In this document: piece after piece, positions 10,062-19,080 of the stretch
Layout of the letters: each line of letters opens with the position of its first letter
How positions within the stretch are numbered: position 1 is the first letter of the stretch
NCBI GenBank assembly: GCA_045602655.1
Contig: JAZSBY010000056.1
Location: 1-51,270 of the forward strand
Direction of reading: 5' to 3'
Length of the DNA stretch: 51,270 nucleotides
Origin: Fimenecus sp045602655
GTDB lineage: Bacteria > Bacillota > Clostridia > Oscillospirales > Acutalibacteraceae
Made by a program: the position numbers and the translations under genes
The notes under the pieces: generated by a model
Database searches by the model: none
What the model saw: only the letters and a program-made list of their open reading frames with translations
What the model was told of the DNA's origin: nothing

Positions 10062-10646
10062 TTACTCCTTATTCCAGAGTTCGTTCAGTAATGCGTCATC
10101 TTCTTTCTGTTGTAATGTGCGTCTATCCCAATTAAAGTATTGAGGATTATCGCGCCTAAATTCCATCTCATATTTCTCTAACTTCTTACCTTTAGCTATT
10201 TTGCTTCTGATACCAACAACAGTTGATAGAGGACTTTCCCCTATTGCTACATAATAACCCATGAATGTCCACCAGTGACAGTATGCAACACTACGGATTT
10301 CCATGTTTGCAACATTGTTTATACCAGATGCAATTAATTGTGCATCATTATCCCAATCTATGAGTTTGTATTCTGTTTTTGCTCCCGGATTTGTTTCTCC
10401 ACAATTAAAGAATAAAAACATCTGTTCAACTAATTCATTTAACTCTTCCTCAGATAAAGCAAGTATTTCCTCAACATCTTCAAAATCAGGATAAAAAATT
10501 ATAATGCTTGTAAATATGCGTTCTGTTTTAGATAACTCAACATCATTTAAAGCCGAGAAGCAGTCTAATACCATACGATAATCTCCATTATTGCGTATGG
10601 CATAGACTTCCTCGTTAATGTGAATTGTTATCGGCAACTCATACAT
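10062..10646 (-). CDS. Gp15-family tail assembly protein, 194 aa
   Basis: Recognised as the bacteriophage Gp15 family by its opening (ELPITIHINEEVYAIRNNGDYRMVLDCFSALND), by the run of acidic residues near 55-75, and by the late WWTFMGYYVAIGES segment. These proteins lie between the first tail chaperone and the tape measure and act as tail assembly chaperones during tube polymerisation. The ATG overlaps the previous stop by one base (TAATG). Here the second chaperone is thus made by coupling, not by the -1 frameshift used in lambda G/GT; I see no slippery heptamer at the junction. Confidence 0.85.
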   Translation of the reverse strand: MYELPITIHINEEVYAIRNNGDYRMVLDCFSALNDVELSKTERIFTSIIIFYPDFEDVEEILALSEEELNELVEQMFLFFNCGETNPGAKTEYKLIDWDNDAQLIASGINNVANMEIRSVAYCHWWTFMGYYVAIGESPLSTVVGIRSKIAKGKKLEKYEMEFRRDNPQYFNWDRRTLQQKEDDALLNELWNKE

Positions 10647-11170
10647 TACTTATGATACTTCTTTTGATACTTATTGGTATGCTTAACTGTTCTATTTTTA
10701 AACTTCTCAATTTCCTTATCAAGTCCAGTGGTATAGAGACCAGCAAGTTTATTAATAATACGCTCAAATCTATATTCACCGTCAACTGGGTCAAACATAT
10801 TACCAGACGGAGCACAAATTTCAGATACATTACTATCAAACAATTCGTCAATAAGTGAACGCATCTCCGTATCAATATCTTCAAGAACGGTAGCTACCTT
10901 ACCAAGTTGCTTAATAGCATCTTCACTATCGTCATCAACATCAAGTTCCTGCACCTTTTCCTGTGACTTCTTCAAAAGTTCCTCGAGCTTAGGATAAATA
11001 ACAGTATATCGCTTGAAAATGTTAAGGTCAGATACATTCAACTCAAGCATCCTATTAAAATCTCCGCCAATACGAAACTTTTTCTTCTCAACAAAACCTA
11101 GGTCAATATCTTGTACCTCAGGTTCAGTAATAGGAGCGGTAGTAGCCTTCTTCTTTGTGTCATCAATCAT
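10646..11170 (-). CDS. Tail assembly chaperone (first of pair), 174 aa
   Basis: I start at MIDDTKKKATTAP because GGAGGT lies 7 nt upstream of that ATG; the extra 20 codons of the longer open frame have no site. The protein is acidic and helical. It has IDLGFVEKKKFRIGGDFNRML near residues 20-42, a feature of phage chaperones that bind the tail tube and tape measure. Its position directly after the major tail protein and its coupling to the Gp15-like gene support the call. No catalytic motif is expected or seen. Confidence 0.75.
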   Translation of the reverse strand: MIDDTKKKATTAPITEPEVQDIDLGFVEKKKFRIGGDFNRMLELNVSDLNIFKRYTVIYPKLEELLKKSQEKVQELDVDDDSEDAIKQLGKVATVLEDIDTEMRSLIDELFDSNVSEICAPSGNMFDPVDGEYRFERIINKLAGLYTTGLDKEIEKFKNRTVKHTNKYQKKYHK

Positions 11171-11242
11171 TAGATTTACCTCCAGATAATAAAATATGCC
11201 CGACACGGCATAATTGCTATGTCGGGTCATATTTTAATTATA

Positions 11243-11788
11243 TCAGATAGTTACATCAGGTGTGAATGTGAAGTCATCTGACAGCTTATCAACAGTACCG
11301 AGTGTGGACTCGTTAGAGAAGTATGCCGAAATAGGCATATTTACATTAGCATCTCCACCGAGGCTGTTTACTGTGATTGTGCAGTTGACATGACGCTCTG
11401 CCTCATATCCGTTTGTAGAGTCTCCAACATAAGCAGTGATAATGTAGAGATTGAACTGGTTGAACTCTGCAAGAGCATTTCTCTTACGCATATCATTCAA
11501 CTTAGCTCCGAGCTTGGAACCCCCGAGAATGAGATAAGGGTCAAAGTCTTGCTGAGGCTGTGTCTTGTTGATGTCAGTATAGTTGATACCAAGAATATCC
11601 GTAGATGTCTGAATATCAGCATTGTACTCGATTGAGGAATCCTCAGTTCTACGACCGAGAATTTCTCTGTTGTACTTCTGACCATCAATCGTAATAGAAC
11701 CGTTAGCATCAGCCCACTCTGCAACTGTGATTAGGAGCTTTCTTTCCGCTCTCTGATGTGTAGGAAGATTAAATTCGCTAATAGCCAT
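11243..11788 (-). CDS. Major tail tube protein, 181 aa
   Basis: Start chosen at MAISEFNLPTHQRAERKLL, 8-9 nt after AAGGAG; the nine codons before it are in-frame leader. Composition is that of a tail tube subunit: beta-rich, few cysteines, and a glycine and asparagine-rich late segment (NSLGGDANVNMPISAYFSNESTLGTVDKLSDDFTFTP). Hundreds of copies would form the tail tube. The order minor capsid genes, tail tube, chaperones, tape measure is the standard one for Gp15-containing Firmicutes phages. The 72-nt gap before the chaperone gene shows an inverted repeat (GTCGGGCA near 11190-11225) that may lower downstream transcription; this is inference. Confidence 0.85.
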   Translation of the reverse strand: MAISEFNLPTHQRAERKLLITVAEWADANGSITIDGQKYNREILGRRTEDSSIEYNADIQTSTDILGINYTDINKTQPQQDFDPYLILGGSKLGAKLNDMRKRNALAEFNQFNLYIITAYVGDSTNGYEAERHVNCTITVNSLGGDANVNMPISAYFSNESTLGTVDKLSDDFTFTPDVTI

Positions 11789-11805
11789 AATCTTTTTCTC
11801 CTTTC

Positions 11806-12279
11806 TTATGACCAAATTACTTTAGTATAATCTATATAATCAATCCTAATCTCTATGCTATATAAAGCAAGAGCTGGAGTGACTTCTGTATTAATACCAT
11901 CAAGTGATGGTTGTTCGGAAGTTGTGTGCATATCTTCTATCTCACACTTTTCCCCAAAATCAGGATAAATATGAGCATCGCCTTGCTCGTTTATCCAGTC
12001 CATCAATTCCTGTATCTCGGCTATATCATCAATATTTTCATTCGTAAGTGTTGTTGACGGTAAAGCCATATCAGTCATTGATTTTGTAATAACTAATGAA
12101 AATGTATAGCGTTTTAACACGCTACCATCAACATAAGGTTTATTAAGCACTTTCTCGTTTGAGTCGGTCAAGAATTGTATGTTATTATCTTTGGCGTTAA
12201 TAAAATTGACGAACAGTGGACTTGTACTAAAGCCAGGATAATTTACAAGAAAATTTAGTATAGAAGTATTCTTGTCCAT
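11806..12279 (-). CDS. Tail terminator / minor capsid-like protein, 157 aa
   Basis: Located between the HK97 gp10-like gene and the tail tube gene, the normal slot of the tail terminator (Minor_capsid_3-like in Firmicutes phages). The protein shows the expected small alpha-beta architecture: N-terminal ILNFLVNYPGF helix, then FLTDSNEKVLNKPYVDGSVLKRYTFSLVI strands, then a helix with IDDIAEIQELMDWINEQG, and strands that end in ALYSIEIRIDYI. No single diagnostic residue proves it. Function by family: caps the finished tail and joins it to the head. Confidence 0.65.
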   Translation of the reverse strand: MDKNTSILNFLVNYPGFSTSPLFVNFINAKDNNIQFLTDSNEKVLNKPYVDGSVLKRYTFSLVITKSMTDMALPSTTLTNENIDDIAEIQELMDWINEQGDAHIYPDFGEKCEIEDMHTTSEQPSLDGINTEVTPALALYSIEIRIDYIDYTKVIWS

Positions 12280-12283
12280 CGTA

Positions 12284-12943
12284 TTAAGTTCCTATTGCCT
12301 TTCCACTAAAATTCTTTTGTAATTGCTCATACAAATAACGAGTCATTTGACGCTTCATAGGCGTATATTTTGTAGGAGTATTAACAATTTCCTCAATCCA
12401 GTGGTGTCCTGTATTAGGATGAGAATAGCCTAAACGACAAATATATCGTGCAGTATTTTTACTATTAACACGCGTAAGTTTGTTATTACGCATCTCATAA
12501 GCGCGCGCTCCTCTTGTAAAAAGAGTAGTACGCATATTAGGAACCATAATTCTTCCAGAGTCATGTTTTTCCTCTGACGAGTACCAGCCAGCTACTATGC
12601 CATTTCTAAAATAAACATGGTTATAATTATAAATATGTCCCATGTATTGATAGTGAGCATAATCTAAGCCTTTACCCCATCTAAGGGATACAGTGTCCTC
12701 ATCTATGAATACCTCACAGGACTTGCGAAGTTTACCAGAGCGGTATGGAACATATTCATTAAAAGTATCACGAGCAATTATACCCATTTGCTTTAAAGTA
12801 GTATCATCAGCAAATCGTTGAAACGCCCGTATATAACCTTGTAATGCTTTAGTATTTGCAAGTGTGACAGAAACTTCACTACTGCATATAAACGCATTTT
12901 TTGCGGGTATTGCAATATTTTTAGTGATTGGAGTTATTGCCAT
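12284..12943 (-). CDS. Minor capsid / head-tail connector protein (HK97 gp10-like), 219 aa
   Basis: Contains the arrangement of Minor_capsid_2 or HK97 gp10-like neck proteins: a helix with FQRFADDTTLKQMGIIARDTF (residues about 40-62), then YVPYRSGKLRKSCEV, then WGKGLDYAHYQYMGHIY. This is the typical signature in which PxRSGxL and the YAxYQ-x-G motif recur. The C-terminal YSHPNTGHHWIEEIV also fits, since in such proteins it precedes the last helix. It would act at the neck between portal and tail. AGGAGC precedes the ATG. Its neighbours are consistent. Confidence 0.75.
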   Translation of the reverse strand: MAITPITKNIAIPAKNAFICSSEVSVTLANTKALQGYIRAFQRFADDTTLKQMGIIARDTFNEYVPYRSGKLRKSCEVFIDEDTVSLRWGKGLDYAHYQYMGHIYNYNHVYFRNGIVAGWYSSEEKHDSGRIMVPNMRTTLFTRGARAYEMRNNKLTRVNSKNTARYICRLGYSHPNTGHHWIEEIVNTPTKYTPMKRQMTRYLYEQLQKNFSGKAIGT

Positions 12944-12944
12944 A

Positions 12945-13409
12945 CTATGCTCCTACTATCCTATAATGCTCCATTCCTACGCCTGTTCCAGTATTGATAA
13001 CATAAGTGTCAATCATCAAACTTGCATCATACTTTTTATATTTACTTACAAGGTCAGTATGACGCAAGCCTGAGATTGTATCATCTATTACATCATCAAC
13101 TTCCCCCAAGATAATTATGTCTCCGTTAGCTAATGTAAAGTTTTCAGATTTAGCTTCCAACTCATCCCAAGTTCTACGGTCAACATATCTATCATCTTTA
13201 GGTATTCTGCAGGTAATACTCTTTGTTTCGAGTTTTACACCTGATGTTGATATTCCACGAGTGCCCACATAATAAGTTTCATTAACATTTTTCCAGAAAC
13301 AATTATTAATAACTGTTCTATACCAAGTAACTTCTTGAGTTGTTGGGTCAATGTACTTATTATAAAGTGTGATAGTCTTATCCCACCAAGCAAACGGAAA
13401 ATTACTCAC
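12945..13409 (-). CDS. Head-tail joining / minor capsid protein, 154 aa
   Basis: The start is GTG, overlapping the end of the connector gene by 8 nt; a GGGGG stretch serves as the likely ribosome binding site. The sequence (FAWWDKTITLYNKYIDPTTQEVTWYRTVINNCFWKN, later CRIPKDDRYVDRRTWDEL and LANGDIIILGEVDDVIDD) fits the small beta-barrel stopper proteins found in this slot in Clostridial phages. I recall this family under a DUF number but do not rely on it. Role inferred: completes the connector after DNA packaging. Confidence 0.65.
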   Translation of the reverse strand: MSNFPFAWWDKTITLYNKYIDPTTQEVTWYRTVINNCFWKNVNETYYVGTRGISTSGVKLETKSITCRIPKDDRYVDRRTWDELEAKSENFTLANGDIIILGEVDDVIDDTISGLRHTDLVSKYKKYDASLMIDTYVINTGTGVGMEHYRIVGA

Positions 13410-13842
13410 CAGGATATAACCCCCTATACAGTATTCTTCTGCCGAGATTATCAGCTACGCCATTGAGATAACGATTGATACAAGCATCTATCTCTACCTT
13501 AGCTTTGTCATAAAGAGCATCTGCACTAAGGACTGAATATCTTACAGATACTCCATCATTCGATTGCTCTGAAACCTGTGCGGCAACATTAATGCCGCCA
13601 GTGCTTGCTACATCAGGAGTAATAAGATTATTCTTTGCCTGTACAAGCTCGATAAGACGATACATACACTTCTTAACTCGCTCCATAACATCTTCTGTTC
13701 TCCATTCTTCTTTCCAAAGGCGATTGAATGTAATCCAGTCGATATATGTTTGAGCATCATAAGCCAAAAGAGCAAAGAGGGCTTCGTCTGTTATCGTACC
13801 ACCCATTTCAACATATTCATCAAATGTTAAGTATTCTACCAT
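13402..13842 (-). CDS. Head-tail connector / adaptor protein (gp6-like), 146 aa
   Basis: A helical protein placed directly after the major capsid gene, the slot of the adaptor ring (HK97 gp6, SPP1 gp15). The start (MVEYLTFDEYVEMGGTITDEALFALLAYDAQTYIDWITFNRL) is the four-helix pattern of that family, with the Y-x-x-x-GG turn. The last helix (YDKAKVEIDACINRYLNGVADNLGRRILYRG) ends with the Arg-rich tail often seen there. Family role: binds the portal and recruits the stopper. The overlap with the next gene indicates coupling. Confidence 0.75.
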   Translation of the reverse strand: MVEYLTFDEYVEMGGTITDEALFALLAYDAQTYIDWITFNRLWKEEWRTEDVMERVKKCMYRLIELVQAKNNLITPDVASTGGINVAAQVSEQSNDGVSVRYSVLSADALYDKAKVEIDACINRYLNGVADNLGRRILYRGLYPGE

Positions 13843-13879
13843 CAGAAGCCCTCTTTTCTATCTCTTTTTTGAAATGTTA

Positions 13880-15235
13880 TCAGCCGAGTGAGATAATTCT
13901 TGCAATCGGGATAGCCTTGAGTGAGATATACTCTCTTCCAGAAACATCTCTGCTGTTTACAAGCTCCCAGTTAGCACCCATCTCAAGCTCTGCATCTGTA
14001 GGAGAGAGGCTTGCCATGGAATACTTTGTGAAGGAGATACCGTAAGGAGCAAAGCACTTTCTCTGACGAGAATAGAGTGTATCCTGGCCACCATTTGTCT
14101 TTGCATCTCTTGCCATCTCGTAAGGAACCTTAGCACCGCAGTTTGTGTACTCAATAGCACCATCACCAAATACATAAGTTACATACTTAGGAACATTCGT
14201 AGGCTCTGTTGTAGTAGCGGCTGTGATTGTTGTTGCAGTAGAAGTAGTAGATACAGCGGGCTCACCTGTACCATACTTACCAGACTTCTCTGTGAGTGTG
14301 AGAACTGCACCGTCTCTGGAAACTGAATAGTTAGCGTCAGAACCAAGGGCGGTTGCAAGAGAAGTAGCAACTCCTGTGGGTGTCTTTGTGTCAGCGGCGG
14401 CTACTGTATAAATAGTACCTGCAACTGTGAACTTATCACCCTCGGAAGCATTAGAGCCGCCAACTGTAACTGTGTAAACACCAGCAGATGTGAAGTTGTC
14501 AATAGTAGGCATACTATCATCAACCATTACCATACGACCGTTGAGTGTGCCAATGGAGAGGTCTCTCTGCAAGCCGTTAGCATCGTTGTACTTGAGATAA
14601 ACGAGAAGCTTAAGGTTCTCAAGGTTTGTAGCAACCTTAGAGTGCATGATAGCAAGTGAGAACTTACCCTTATGGTCACCACAAGCTCTCTGCATAGCAG
14701 TATTAAGAGTTGTGCCGTCCATAGCACCAACAACACCCTCGCTGTTTGTAGCGGCGGATACATCGTATGTATGGCTTGATACAAACTTGGAACCTTCAGA
14801 GTCAGACATAGAGAATACACCGTTCAGAATATGAACGATTGTGTCCTGGTCAATCTCGTCCCAATAATCGGAGATTTGCTGTGCAATATTCTCCATAAAG
14901 TCTGTTCCGCCTGTAATGTCATAAGAGAAATCTCTCTCTGTCCAAGCATTAGCACGACCAACAACAACTCTTGAGTGTGAGAAGGTCTTTGTCTGATTAG
15001 CATCAATGTTTGTCTCGCCATCATAGTTAAGAGGTACAGAACCGCTGATAAGACCCTTGAGAGGCGTTGTAATATAGTTACCGCCTGCTTGGTCTGCCAT
15101 AGCTGATGCAAGCTCAGGACGAGATACGATAGCTCTGGACTTGATAAGCTCGTTCAGCTTTGTGTTAGGTATTCTATCAACATACTTCTGGAATACCTCG
15201 CCGTTGAAAATCTTTGAATTAAAAATTTCCGACAT
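13880..15235 (-). CDS. Major capsid protein with inserted domain, 451 aa
   Basis: Sits next to the scaffold gene. It begins with a typical N-arm (SEIFNSKIFNGEVFQKYVDRIPNTKLNELIKS), and the core has the HK97-fold-like phrases YWDEIDQDTIVHILNGVF (about 124-141) and LVYLKYNDANGLQRDLSIGTLNGRMVMVDDSMP (about 211-243). Residues about 250-348 interrupt this core with a Thr, Ala and Gly-rich, beta-rich insertion (TVTVGGSNASEGDKF, later ANYSVSRDGAVLTLTEKSG). The capsid sequence resumes at YVTYVFGDGAIEYTNCGAKVPYEMARDA. The insert probably protrudes from the shell as a decoration-like domain. Confidence 0.9.
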   Translation of the reverse strand: MSEIFNSKIFNGEVFQKYVDRIPNTKLNELIKSRAIVSRPELASAMADQAGGNYITTPLKGLISGSVPLNYDGETNIDANQTKTFSHSRVVVGRANAWTERDFSYDITGGTDFMENIAQQISDYWDEIDQDTIVHILNGVFSMSDSEGSKFVSSHTYDVSAATNSEGVVGAMDGTTLNTAMQRACGDHKGKFSLAIMHSKVATNLENLKLLVYLKYNDANGLQRDLSIGTLNGRMVMVDDSMPTIDNFTSAGVYTVTVGGSNASEGDKFTVAGTIYTVAAADTKTPTGVATSLATALGSDANYSVSRDGAVLTLTEKSGKYGTGEPAVSTTSTATTITAATTTEPTNVPKYVTYVFGDGAIEYTNCGAKVPYEMARDAKTNGGQDTLYSRQRKCFAPYGISFTKYSMASLSPTDAELEMGANWELVNSRDVSGREYISLKAIPIARIISLG

Positions 15236-15267
15236 TGTGTTTTTCTCCCTTCATTAGGTTAGATTTT

Positions 15268-15945
15268 TTAATATGTTGTCGCACCAGGATTTTCGTTAGC
15301 CGCTTTCATCAACTCTGTCAGTGAAGGCGTCTTAGCCGGGTTCGTTCCTGGTGTTGAACTCACGAACTGTGGCTTGCCTGCATCAGTATTCTGTGCAGGC
15401 TGTGTAGGTGTTGGCGTATTAGGAGCAAATGCGTCTGAATTATCCTTAGACCATCCATCAGCAAAATCATCTGCGCCGATAATAGCGTCATTCTTCATCT
15501 TTAGATTTTCTTCCTTCATAGCTCGTATGAACTCACGCTTTGCGGCCTGACTTGTAAACTCCTTAGTATTTGCATACTCCTTAACTGCAAAGTCATACTT
15601 CTGCTCTGCAAGTTGTTGTTGATAAGCCTTTGTGTCCGCAGTGTACTTCTCCTGCAAACTATCAAAATTTGCCTGAAGCTCTGTCAGCTTCGTAGAGTCT
15701 GTACCAGCATCCTTTAACTTTGTTTGAAGTTCTGCCAAGTCCTTATCTCTCTGCGTGATAGTCGTATTAAGCTGTTCGATAGACTTGTCCTTTGCGGCAA
15801 GTTCATCATCAAACTTGTGCTTACTTACATACTCTCCACTGGAAAGGTCTGTAAACTTTGCGTTAGCTTCCTTTGCAAGTGCTTCAAACTGCTCAAAAGT
15901 TAAAGTACCGCCTTCAGCTTTGTCAAAAATCTCTTTGATGTTCAT
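15268..15945 (-). CDS. Phage scaffolding protein (GP20-like), 225 aa
   Basis: Begins MNIKEIFDKAEGGTLTFEQFEALAKEANAKFTDL, the characteristic start of Firmicutes GP20 scaffolds. A long charged coiled coil follows (residues about 40-120, with DKSIEQLNTTITQRDKDLAELQTKL), then a helix QAAKREFIRAMKEENLKM and a Pro, Thr and Asn-rich tail. It directs assembly of the procapsid around an inner core and is absent from mature heads. AGGAGGAAC lies before the ATG, and a sigma-A type promoter (16102-16130) lies about 160 nt upstream, so scaffold and capsid can be made at a higher level than the packaging genes. Confidence 0.88.
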   Translation of the reverse strand: MNIKEIFDKAEGGTLTFEQFEALAKEANAKFTDLSSGEYVSKHKFDDELAAKDKSIEQLNTTITQRDKDLAELQTKLKDAGTDSTKLTELQANFDSLQEKYTADTKAYQQQLAEQKYDFAVKEYANTKEFTSQAAKREFIRAMKEENLKMKNDAIIGADDFADGWSKDNSDAFAPNTPTPTQPAQNTDAGKPQFVSSTPGTNPAKTPSLTELMKAANENPGATTY

Positions 15946-16136
15946 TGAAAAGTTCCTCCTGAAACATTCTTTATATCCGCTTAATTTATAATGCCGCAGG
16001 TACGGTTCTGCGATGAATGTGCTGATGTTTATATGTCCTCAGCAAGACTATATAACAAGGGCGTTTAACCCTAATTACCAAGAAACTTATTCCACAGTTT
16101 CATTTTACTAAATGTTTCCATAATCGTCAATAATTA
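15946..16136 (-). promoter_or_regulatory. Leader of the scaffold-capsid transcript
   Basis: The 191-nt gap between the minor capsid gene and scaffold gene holds a promoter (separate entry) and a leader of about 130 nt. In the leader, on the minus strand, there are two short inverted repeats: AGGG...CCCT around 16060-16075, and CGCAG...CTGCG around 15992-16010. They could stabilise or regulate the abundant head mRNA. No open frame with a ribosome binding site is visible in it. Confidence 0.4.
16102..16130 (-). promoter_or_regulatory. Sigma-A type promoter for head genes
   Basis: On the minus strand, TTGACG (16125-16130) and TAAAAT (16102-16107) are separated by exactly 17 bp. The pair lies in the only sizeable gap inside the late block and points at the scaffold gene. 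Spacing and hexamers fit the vegetative sigma factor of Firmicutes. Transcription start would fall near 16095. Confidence 0.7.
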
Positions 16137-17315
16137 TTAGTAATATTTAACCTTAATTCGTTCAAGTTTTGCAGGTATGCCACACGCTCGGCTAAACTGC
16201 TTATACTGTGTTGTTAATCTGCCAACTCTTGTTCGTGCAGACATCATAGTATTACGGTTATTAAGTGACTTTGCAAATAAATATTTATTTTTTGCATCTC
16301 GAATATTTCTTTCGTATTTTCTTTGTATTTGAGTACACTCATAAAGAGTATAATGTTTCCCATTAGGAGCAGTATATCCTCTTTCATTATCCTCAAGTAT
16401 TTTATCTAACTGTTCCTGAGTATATGTTGGCTCTGCTTTGCCAATTTTTATTTTCATAAAATAGTGTCGGCAATTCCATTGACCTATCTGACGCTCAAAC
16501 CCCATATAAGTATGTCCATCAATATCTTCAAAACTTGAACCGCTCTGCATTTTTTCCATATTTTCATTTGTATATTGATGTCCCTGTGCCGGGGCGTGGT
16601 CAGGGGCAGGATATACATGAGCAGACAATTCTACACCATCTGCACCTATCTGTTCTCCAATCAAATCTTGTGCCCGATTTATGAGATTTTTCATGCTATC
16701 GAGGATATTCATTCTAATAGCGTTATTTGCACTTGTAGAACGATTAGACTTGTCATCTATCATATAACGCACGCCACTGTCAAATAACTGCGTTTCTGTG
16801 CGTTTTAGAGCGTGTTGAAACATCTCGTCAGATAGTCTATCATAACTTACTGCTTCATCCATGATAGAACGATACGCTTTTGATAATGAATAATTACGAA
16901 GAATAGCGGGATTAGATAAATCTCGCATAGTAATTACAGGTCGTTTAACAAGAGCATCAAAACTTGATAATGCTTCATTAATTAGTTGTGTAACCAATTC
17001 CATTAATTCTTTATTTTGTGCTAATGCTAATTGAGTTTCATAATAAAGCAACGCTTCTCCATAAATATACTCTATTAACCACCACCAGTCTTTCTTAATG
17101 CGTTTGCGTTGTTCTCTACGATAAAGACTGGTTTCAGTATTAATAGCCTGAATATCCTCTTGCATTACTGTCATGCGATTTAGACCATCAAGCTTATCAA
17201 AATCAGCAAGACGATTTAGCCTGTTAGCAATAATTCGTATTACAGACAGGCTATATTCATCTTGCCGTTTTGCATATTCATATAGGAGTTTTTCTATCTG
17301 CTCATCAGTAAGCAT
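16137..17315 (-). CDS. Phage minor capsid protein (Phage_min_cap2 / SPP1 gp7-like), 392 aa
   Basis: Recognised by the C-terminal core HVYPAPDHAPAQGHQYTNENMEKMQ (about 232-256) followed by DIDGHTYMGFERQIGQWNCRHYF (about 262-284), the hallmark of Phage_min_cap2 proteins. In these, as in SPP1 gp7, a few copies sit at the portal and are injected with or stabilise the DNA. The N-terminal 200 residues are helical and charged. It directly follows the portal gene: portal stop and this ATG share one base. Family members are related to Mu gpF-type proteins, some of which carry toxins at the C-terminus; none is seen here. Confidence 0.88.
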   Translation of the reverse strand: MLTDEQIEKLLYEYAKRQDEYSLSVIRIIANRLNRLADFDKLDGLNRMTVMQEDIQAINTETSLYRREQRKRIKKDWWWLIEYIYGEALLYYETQLALAQNKELMELVTQLINEALSSFDALVKRPVITMRDLSNPAILRNYSLSKAYRSIMDEAVSYDRLSDEMFQHALKRTETQLFDSGVRYMIDDKSNRSTSANNAIRMNILDSMKNLINRAQDLIGEQIGADGVELSAHVYPAPDHAPAQGHQYTNENMEKMQSGSSFEDIDGHTYMGFERQIGQWNCRHYFMKIKIGKAEPTYTQEQLDKILEDNERGYTAPNGKHYTLYECTQIQRKYERNIRDAKNKYLFAKSLNNRNTMMSARTRVGRLTTQYKQFSRACGIPAKLERIKVKYY

Positions 17316-19075
17316 TAGCTATATTGATTATCCCCACTCTTAAAATCGTTATCGCCTTCTTCATCTTTAGGACTCTCCTCTTTCTTACTTTCAGGAGTTT
17401 GTCCAAGCATATCCATTTCTGCAAGATTTTGTTGAACAGACTCAAGATTTTCTTGCTGGATACGGATGAGTGCTTCTCTTGCTTGACGCTCTGTTTCACC
17501 AAAGTACCACATACGAGTTTCAAGCTTACTTGCAAGACCATTTTGAATAAGAAGTATTCTATGAGTAAGTTCCATATCCGTATCTGAAAGGATACTATCG
17601 TCCCATTCAAACGAAACTTCATATTCTCCTTCTTCGGTAATCTCATAAAGGTCACAATAAGCGTTCATTACATAAATTGCATCTCGTAACATACGCTCCG
17701 TAGCTTTTTGAATATGTGCGTTGGTTTCATAACTTCTTACACGAAGCATCTTTAATTCTGTGGCAGTTTTTGCCTCGCTAATAACATCAGAAATAGTTCC
17801 ACGAGCGAGTCCAGAAACATCTTCAATTCTCATCAAGATACAATTAAGACCGTTGATAAGTGATTGGTCACGCAAAGTAGGTGAAAATACTTCATAAGTC
17901 TTTTCATCATTAAGGTCAATCTTACGATACAATCTCTGTTGCAGTGAGGACATTACAGAATATCCAGCTCCAGGATTACTTGCATCTTCCATAAAGCGTA
18001 ACGCTTCACGGTCAATATCAATAGCAAGCTCACCGCCTTCAAACTCCCAAAGAAGTCTTGAATACTGTTTATCCGCCTCTTTAATAAGCCACTTAACTTT
18101 ATCAAAACCACTAACACCAAGCGGTGAGTGAGTATCAATAGTATTAGCCTCGGGCATCTTAAAATATGCGAAAAGCAATCTGTTTACATTATTAATAGTA
18201 GTTTCAGAAGCAAGCATTGACCACTCAGGAATTTCAGTAAGCGGACATTCTTGACCAAGATTATCTGTATCGTCTGTGACGGCTTTTGTTTTATAAGCCT
18301 TATTGATAACAGTTACCGAATTATTTGTAGAGTCCAACTTATGATATTCTATTCTACTGTAAATAGTGTCCTTATCTATCTTGCGTTGAATAAACGCCGC
18401 TTCTGTCATTTTTCCACTTGAGTCAAATGCAAGAGGATAAAACTCGTTTGCTTGAATAAAGTCAAACTCGATTTCATATCCTGTTTCAGACTCGGACTGT
18501 GCTATCTCGCCTGTAACACTGTCAGTTTCTTGATGTAGTGTAACATTTTTCTTTTGAACAAGATAAGGCTTAACAACAAGTCCTCCCTTTGCTATACCAT
18601 ACTCAAGTTGTATCCTGAGAGCATCCTTAAGCTTTTCATATTGCTTATTAAGATACTCTGCTCTTGCAGTAGAACCCTTGGGAATATCTTGAGTAACAAC
18701 ATGGGTAGCAACCATTGGTTCAGGCTTTCCGTCTGTGCCAATATTACCTGTGTTCATATAATTAGGTGTCGCCGGCTTAATATCTTTCATAGGAGTAGTA
18801 ATTTCACTCTCAAACTCAATAAGAGCCGTTCTCGCCTTTTCACTTGCAATAAGTTGAGGAAGTCCGAGCGATTTAATAGTTGCTGGGTCATCTTGAGTGC
18901 CATTTTTAAGCCACGGCGCTCTATTCTCATACATTTGTGTCCACAACTCAATAGCATTAATCATCTCGCCTGAGATGTTAGGTGTTATATGTAATACTTC
19001 TTGTATTGTTTGTCTGCCAATCATTTTGCCAAATATCCCCTTTATCTTATCTACAACTTGGTTCCAGAGTGACAT
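17315..19075 (-). CDS. Portal protein (SPP1 gp6-like), 586 aa
   Basis: Typical size and features for the Firmicutes portal family: NAIELWTQMYENRAPWL near residues 40-56 and GLPQLIASEKARTALIEFESEI near 71-92. Further on come EYGIAKGGLVVKPYLV near 160-175 and a long central helix with MLRVRSYETNAHIQKATERMLRDAIYVMNAY near 440-470. The acidic and polar tail (ESKKEESPKDEEGDNDF) is usual. I start at ATG 19075 (MSLWNQVV); the upstream GTG in frame is part of the GAGGTG ribosome binding site. It forms the dodecameric DNA channel at one capsid vertex and docks the terminase. Confidence 0.9.
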   Translation of the reverse strand: MSLWNQVVDKIKGIFGKMIGRQTIQEVLHITPNISGEMINAIELWTQMYENRAPWLKNGTQDDPATIKSLGLPQLIASEKARTALIEFESEITTPMKDIKPATPNYMNTGNIGTDGKPEPMVATHVVTQDIPKGSTARAEYLNKQYEKLKDALRIQLEYGIAKGGLVVKPYLVQKKNVTLHQETDSVTGEIAQSESETGYEIEFDFIQANEFYPLAFDSSGKMTEAAFIQRKIDKDTIYSRIEYHKLDSTNNSVTVINKAYKTKAVTDDTDNLGQECPLTEIPEWSMLASETTINNVNRLLFAYFKMPEANTIDTHSPLGVSGFDKVKWLIKEADKQYSRLLWEFEGGELAIDIDREALRFMEDASNPGAGYSVMSSLQQRLYRKIDLNDEKTYEVFSPTLRDQSLINGLNCILMRIEDVSGLARGTISDVISEAKTATELKMLRVRSYETNAHIQKATERMLRDAIYVMNAYCDLYEITEEGEYEVSFEWDDSILSDTDMELTHRILLIQNGLASKLETRMWYFGETERQAREALIRIQQENLESVQQNLAEMDMLGQTPESKKEESPKDEEGDNDFKSGDNQYS

Positions 19076-19080
19076 AATAA

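Noticed and set aside
10640..10650. Lambda G/GT-like programmed frameshift between tail chaperones
   Set aside because: The genes join by TAATG overlap and no slippery heptamer is seen, so translational coupling is the simpler reading.
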